DNA of 24,970 nucleotides from a virus. Below, piece after piece: positions 22,133-24,970 of the stretch. Below the pieces are notes generated by a model. That model was not told the origin of the DNA. It did not search any database and saw only the letters and a program-made list of their open reading frames with translations. Where the stretch lies: the IMG/VR virus record IMGVR_UViG_3300011994_000006, positions 1 to 24,970 of that record; one strand, 5' to 3'. The position numbers and the translations under genes were made by a program. Numbering within the stretch: position 1 is the first letter of the stretch; each line of letters begins with the position of its first letter.

Positions 22133-22221
22133 TATACCATACCTCCTCATATTAATACAATACATAATAATAAATTATTTATATGTTAATGTATGCAGTA
22201 AGACTTATTAAAATGCGTGTT

Positions 22222-22623
22222 TTATTCCAATTTCCCTTTGGTCACATTTATCAATTGCTTAATAGTATTAAACATAAGTTCCCACTCTTCAGGAGAAAAT
22301 CCTTCCTCGGACATTTTCTTAGCTAAAACAACGTATGAAAGGTTTTTTTGATTTACTATAAATTCATTAATATCCTCTGGAAATTCAACATTATGAAGAT
22401 TAGACAATTGTTTTAATGTCATATCACCTTGATCTAGTAAAAAAGATGATGTAACATTTAACGCTTCAGCCACCTTCTCCAACGCTTTAATAGATATACT
22501 GACTCTCCCCAATTCCGCATCACTAAGGTAACTGATAGAAAGATTGGATTTTATAGCTAGGTCATTCAATGTTATGTCGAGGATTTTCATGCGAATATAT
22601 CTAATCTTTTGACCATAATTCAT
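22222..22623 (-). CDS. XRE-family HTH regulator
   Basis: Residues about 4-62 are an XRE HTH (YGQKIRYIRMKILDITLNDLAIK, LSISYLSDAELGRVSIS, LEKVAEALNVTSSFLL). The C-terminal 70 residues form a helical region typical of SinR/ImmR-type phage regulators. GAAAGGAGG precedes the ATG. Together with the tandem-HTH gene it forms a second regulatory cluster. Confidence 0.85.
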   Translation of the reverse strand: MNYGQKIRYIRMKILDITLNDLAIKSNLSISYLSDAELGRVSISIKALEKVAEALNVTSSFLLDQGDMTLKQLSNLHNVEFPEDINEFIVNQKNLSYVVLAKKMSEEGFSPEEWELMFNTIKQLINVTKGKLE

Positions 22624-22655
22624 ATTATTATCCTCCTTTCAAACTAACATTTATG

Positions 22656-22889
22656 TTATTCCAATTTAATAACACTATCTAATTCATCCCCAATATACTT
22701 CTGTAAAAATTCCTCAATAGTCATATCACCATTAACAGAACTAGTTTCTTCACTTTCCTTTAATTTCTGTATTGCTAATTCAAGCCAACTTATATGATAA
22801 TTAGTTGCTACATTTTCTTCACCAGTCAAGCAATCAGGACTCTCACAGCCTAATGGGAATAATTCACATCCTTGACATTCACACATCAT
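22656..22889 (-). CDS. small Cys-rich hypothetical protein (77 aa)
   Basis: The start overlaps the TGA of the upstream gene in an ATGA junction. Five cysteines occur in the first 20 residues (3, 5, 8, 15, 20), a likely metal knot; the rest is acidic and helical. It lies upstream of the XRE gene on the same transcript. Family not recognised. Confidence 0.6.
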   Translation of the reverse strand: MMCECQGCELFPLGCESPDCLTGEENVATNYHISWLELAIQKLKESEETSSVNGDMTIEEFLQKYIGDELDSVIKLE

Positions 22890-23017
22890 GCCATCTCCAA
22901 TTCTCTCACTAGAGCTGTTAATATTCTTCCTGTGGAATAACTCATATCACTCACAATTGCGCTGTCTGAGATGGTTTTTAGAAGCTCCTGAATGATGTTT
23001 TGTTGCTGATCACTCAT
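22886..23017 (-). CDS. small hypothetical protein (43 aa)
   Basis: An AAGAAGGA site precedes the ATG at 23017, and the TGA overlaps the next start (ATGA). The protein is helical, beginning MSDQQQNIIQELLKTIS. It is probably the first gene of the XRE operon, given the promoter directly upstream. Confidence 0.5.
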   Translation of the reverse strand: MSDQQQNIIQELLKTISDSAIVSDMSYSTGRILTALVRELEMA

Positions 23018-23055
23018 AGTATGTATCCTTCTTTCTTAATTTACTTTCTATGTAT

Positions 23056-23084
23056 ATTATAATCTATTTAATATAATAATACAA
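23056..23084 (-). promoter_or_regulatory. promoter-like pair of the XRE operon
   Basis: Minus-strand TTGTAT (23084-23079), 17-bp spacer, TATAAT (23061-23056). Confidence 0.5.
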
Positions 23085-23137
23085 TAGGGTAATTAAAAAT
23101 TATTTATTACTTAAATTACAATTAACTTATCCACATG

Positions 23138-23166
23138 TTGACAGACAGTACTACTGCAATTACTAT
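23138..23166 (+). promoter_or_regulatory. plus-strand sigma-A-like promoter
   Basis: TTGACA (23138-23143), 17-bp spacer, TACTAT (23161-23166). It is the only good plus-strand promoter I found and points at the strong terminator 65 bases further on. Confidence 0.45.
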
Positions 23167-23172
23167 TGTATT

Positions 23173-23270
23173 ATAGCTAAAGAAGTTCACCTAAATTTTC
23201 TAAAAAACAAGCTAAATCAATTAATAGACAAAGAAAAAGAGAGGTATCTCAACTCCTCTCTTTTTCTTCA
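23173..23270 (+). ncRNA. possible small non-coding RNA
   Basis: A transcript from the plus-strand promoter would run about 95 bases and end at the 14-bp terminator hairpin. It has no ribosome-binding site with a reading frame. Size and layout fit a small regulatory RNA of the phage. Prediction only. Confidence 0.35.
23231..23268. terminator. strong bidirectional terminator
   Basis: AAGAAAAAGAGAGG and CCTCTCTTTTTCTT form a perfect 14-bp stem with a 10-base loop and a T-rich flank. It insulates the XRE operon from the Mom region. Confidence 0.75.
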
Positions 23271-23458
23271 CTATAAAGGTGGTCACCCCATAATGAAACT
23301 TATTAAGCTTTGCAGGTGTGAATCATGCACCTACAAATTTATTATACTATATCTGCTTTTAATAGTATATAGGTAAATTATGTAAGTTTATAATAGAAAA
23401 AAGCAAGCTCTCACATGGCAAGGAAAGAAAGCTACTCATTTTCTAAAGAAAAAATTAA
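23269..23458. other. non-coding spacer between two terminators
   Basis: No gene is seen on either strand in this interval. It holds a small hairpin with AGGTG and CACCT arms (about 23313-23332) and AT-rich sequence with TATAAT-like strings, none with a convincing -35 partner. Confidence 0.4.
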
Positions 23459-23482
23459 ATTGGCACTATTCAGTGCTACCAA
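23449..23482 (-). terminator. intrinsic terminator of the Mom operon
   Basis: Minus-strand TTGG-GCACT and AGTGC-CAA arms with a two-base bulge (23482-23460), then TTTAATTTTTTC. It lies about 80 bases after the zinc-ribbon gene. Confidence 0.55.
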
Positions 23483-23560
23483 CAATCAAAGTGTATCATA
23501 TTTTAATGATTAATTCAATCATATAATTTTTAAGCGTAAAAGTATTATTTCAAGGGAGAA

Positions 23561-23737
23561 TTACTCGTTAGGTAATTCTCGTATTTGCTTTCCTAATTTT
23601 CTTAAACAATCGTTGCAAAGCACAATTCCCATTCTGTGTCCTCCTTCATCGTGCAAGCCAATTGATAACATCAATTCAGCCCCTTTATTACATGAATTAC
23701 AATGTCCAAATGCGTCTGCCTTTTTGATCTCAATCAT
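23561..23737 (-). CDS. small zinc-ribbon protein (58 aa)
   Basis: AAGAAAGAGG lies eight bases before the ATG at 23737. The protein has CNSC (13-16) and CNDC (41-44), a four-cysteine ribbon, with a basic C-terminal helix. A perfect 9-bp hairpin (GAGAATTAC/GTAATTCTC) covers the last codons and the stop. A plus-strand frame over the same DNA has no support. Confidence 0.6.
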   Translation of the reverse strand: MIEIKKADAFGHCNSCNKGAELMLSIGLHDEGGHRMGIVLCNDCLRKLGKQIRELPNE

Positions 23738-23772
23738 ATCTAAAACCTCTTTCTTGTTTTATTCCTTAATCA

Positions 23773-23801
23773 ATTATACACCCATCACATTAAAAACGCA
23801 A
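23773..23801 (-). promoter_or_regulatory. promoter-like pair with operator-like inverted repeat
   Basis: Minus-strand TTGCGT (23801-23796), 17-bp spacer, TATAAT (23778-23773). TACACCCAT (23777-23785) and ATAGGTGTA (23801-23809) form an inverted repeat with one mismatch that spans both promoter boxes, a likely repressor site. Confidence 0.5.
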
Positions 23802-23826
23802 TAGGTGTAAATAAATTATATATGAG

Positions 23827-24051
23827 CTATAACAAACATTTGTGTATTGTGTAAATTTCTTCTCTAATTTTATCTAAAGATTCTATACAGTCCTTATAAT
23901 CGTTATAGAACATTTCGTAATTTTCTTGTGCATTCTCTCTTGTGATATAATCTGGATTTTGAACGACACCTCCTAGCATGATAACATCATTCCCTAATTC
24001 TATGATCTTAAAATATAATTCTTCTGATCGCTTACTATCTAATGTTTTCAT
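23827..24051 (-). CDS. small helical hypothetical protein (74 aa)
   Basis: AAAGGAGAG precedes the ATG at about 12 bases; a tiny four-codon frame (MMLV) lies between and ends in an ATGA overlap with this start. The protein is helical throughout with many acidic residues (NYEMFYNDYKDCIESLDKIREEIY). It follows mom by 23 bases and is probably co-transcribed, possibly an accessory or unrelated. Confidence 0.6.
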   Translation of the reverse strand: MKTLDSKRSEELYFKIIELGNDVIMLGGVVQNPDYITRENAQENYEMFYNDYKDCIESLDKIREEIYTIHKCLL

Positions 24052-24074
24052 ACTAACATCATCTCTCCTTTTTA

Positions 24075-24812
24075 TTAATTAGCTTCTTTATCTAATCGTT
24101 TTTGTTGCTTCGTCTTATACTCTTTCTCATCTGGCAAAATCTTTGGATATGTATCTTGTATTGGATATTTGCAAAGTGCCTTCAATTCCTTGTTCTCTTT
24201 TTTACTTCCTATAAAGTAGACGTATCTTAACTTCTTACTTCTGGGTCTATAATGAATATCTTCTGTATTCAAAATCACCTTTAACTTATTCAAATCACTT
24301 GTATTGTATTTATTATTGAGATTCTTAGGATGGAATTCTTTACCGTTAATTACTATACTTCCACCACCAGGAATTGACCAACCTGTGAAAAACCAATTAG
24401 ATGCTTGATATATGTATCCTAAATGATCTTCTCTCGAATCTGCAAATGATACTAATATTTTAATGTTTGGCTTATCTTTTTTAAGTAATTTAATACCTTG
24501 TGATATCAAGAAGCTTTCTGAATTTCTAGGTGAAATATCATAGCACCAAAGACGATTAAGCTCAAGCACAGCCCCTTTATACTCTTCTCCGCATATCTTC
24601 ATTAAGTAAGGACTTGGGGGAACTCCAAAGGTTATTACTCCTAATAATAATTCATCTTTATATAATCCATAATGAGCAACAATACTAGGTACTCTATGTA
24701 AATAATGCTTGTTTTTGCATACTTCTCTTGCTTCTTCTAATGTGCATTCTTTAACAGTATAATCTTCTTTATGGAATTTATCTTGTTTTAAAATACTAGT
24801 TGTAGTAGTCAT
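24075..24812 (-). CDS. mom: Mom-family DNA adenine modification protein
   Basis: Phage Mu Mom converts adenine to N6-carbamoylmethyl-adenine and protects phage DNA from host restriction enzymes. The 245-aa protein has the GNAT-like pattern of this family: HYLHRVPSIVAHYGLY (36-51), LGVITFGVPPSP (57-68), ELNRLWCYDISPRNSES (84-100), KILVSFADSREDHLGYIYQASNWFFTGWS (118-146). The last 60 residues are basic. Its length agrees with Mom (about 240). The start follows AGAAGGAG. It is probably an anti-restriction gene expressed late or under control, since Mom is toxic when expressed early in Mu; the control here is unknown. Confidence 0.85.
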   Translation of the reverse strand: MTTTTSILKQDKFHKEDYTVKECTLEEAREVCKNKHYLHRVPSIVAHYGLYKDELLLGVITFGVPPSPYLMKICGEEYKGAVLELNRLWCYDISPRNSESFLISQGIKLLKKDKPNIKILVSFADSREDHLGYIYQASNWFFTGWSIPGGGSIVINGKEFHPKNLNNKYNTSDLNKLKVILNTEDIHYRPRSKKLRYVYFIGSKKENKELKALCKYPIQDTYPKILPDEKEYKTKQQKRLDKEAN

Positions 24813-24864
24813 ATCTGCTCCTTCTTTTGCATCGCTGCTATTTTATCATCAACCTTAAAGACTT

Positions 24865-24927
24865 TCAATCTATTCTCATTTCCGCACCACAGAATCGACA
24901 ATTTGTCATGCCAGAATTCTTATCCAA
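24865..24927 (-). CDS. possible 20-aa zinc-finger-like peptide
   Basis: A TTG at 24927 opens 20 codons with NCRFCGAEM, a single zinc knuckle. AAGGAG lies upstream but about 15 bases away, and an internal ATG would leave only 14 residues. It could be a remnant of a larger ribbon protein or a chance frame. Confidence 0.25.
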   Translation of the reverse strand: MDKNSGMTNCRFCGAEMRID

Positions 24928-24970
24928 AACTATTTACTTAAGCTCCTTAATTTAATATTTATATAAATAT

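Noticed and set aside
1-24970. CRISPR array, tRNA, rRNA or insertion sequence
   Set aside because: I saw no regularly spaced repeats with unique spacers, no cloverleaf-like sequence, no rRNA segments and no transposase motif with terminal repeats.

Overview
This window is AT-rich (roughly two thirds A+T by eye), and essentially every convincing gene lies on the minus strand. It holds dozens of short, tightly packed, mostly uncharacterised reading frames with strong GGAGG-type ribosome binding sites and sigma-A-like promoters. There is a high density of homing-endonuclease genes and no ribosomal, tRNA or housekeeping genes. This fits the early or lysogeny-control part of a large temperate phage, prophage or phage-plasmid of a Bacillales host (Bacillus, Brevibacillus or Paenibacillus type). 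No virion structural genes are visible, so a plasmid cannot be excluded.

Reading in the direction of transcription (right to left), the right end (24970-23561) encodes a Mom-family DNA modification protein, a small helical protein and a zinc-ribbon protein, followed by a terminator. A spacer with a bidirectional terminator and a possible plus-strand small RNA follows. Next come small genes and two XRE regulators, one with two HTH domains (23017-21396), and then very small genes (21362-20471). A block of homing-endonuclease-like genes follows (20412-17303): one without a nuclease domain, one HNH, one with a Vsr/DUF559-like fold.

The centre (17006-13786) is the most unusual part. Transcribed in order, it encodes a MazF/PemK protein, an AgrC-like membrane sensor without a kinase domain, a 38-aa AgrD-type autoinducer precursor, an HTH-MazF fusion, and AgrB with its catalytic His and Cys. 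This is an agr-type peptide quorum-sensing cassette interleaved with two MazF-fold proteins. Downstream is a promoter- and repeat-rich 580-bp spacer with a possible 21-aa peptide gene, a 135-aa hypothetical protein and another large homing-endonuclease-like gene.

From 11068 leftward a consensus promoter drives a DGQHR-domain protein, an integrase-like protein that appears to lack catalytic residues, a hypothetical protein and a small HTH regulator. From memory this order and these sizes resemble yopQ-yopR(mrpR) of Bacillus phage SPbeta, where yopR encodes the master lysogeny repressor. SPbeta-group phages use arbitrium peptide signalling for the lysis-lysogeny decision; here an agr-type peptide system lies next to the comparable module. 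My main inference is that this element may use agr-type signalling in lysogeny control.

The left third (7520-1) carries a 3D-domain protein with an odd 5' end, many tiny hypothetical, zinc-ribbon or membrane proteins, two AP2-type DNA-binding/homing proteins, and an ATP-dependent DNA ligase of T4-like layout. Several small genes (36-58 aa) throughout were found by reading the minus strand directly. A recurrent leader sequence precedes several small genes, suggesting modular exchange.
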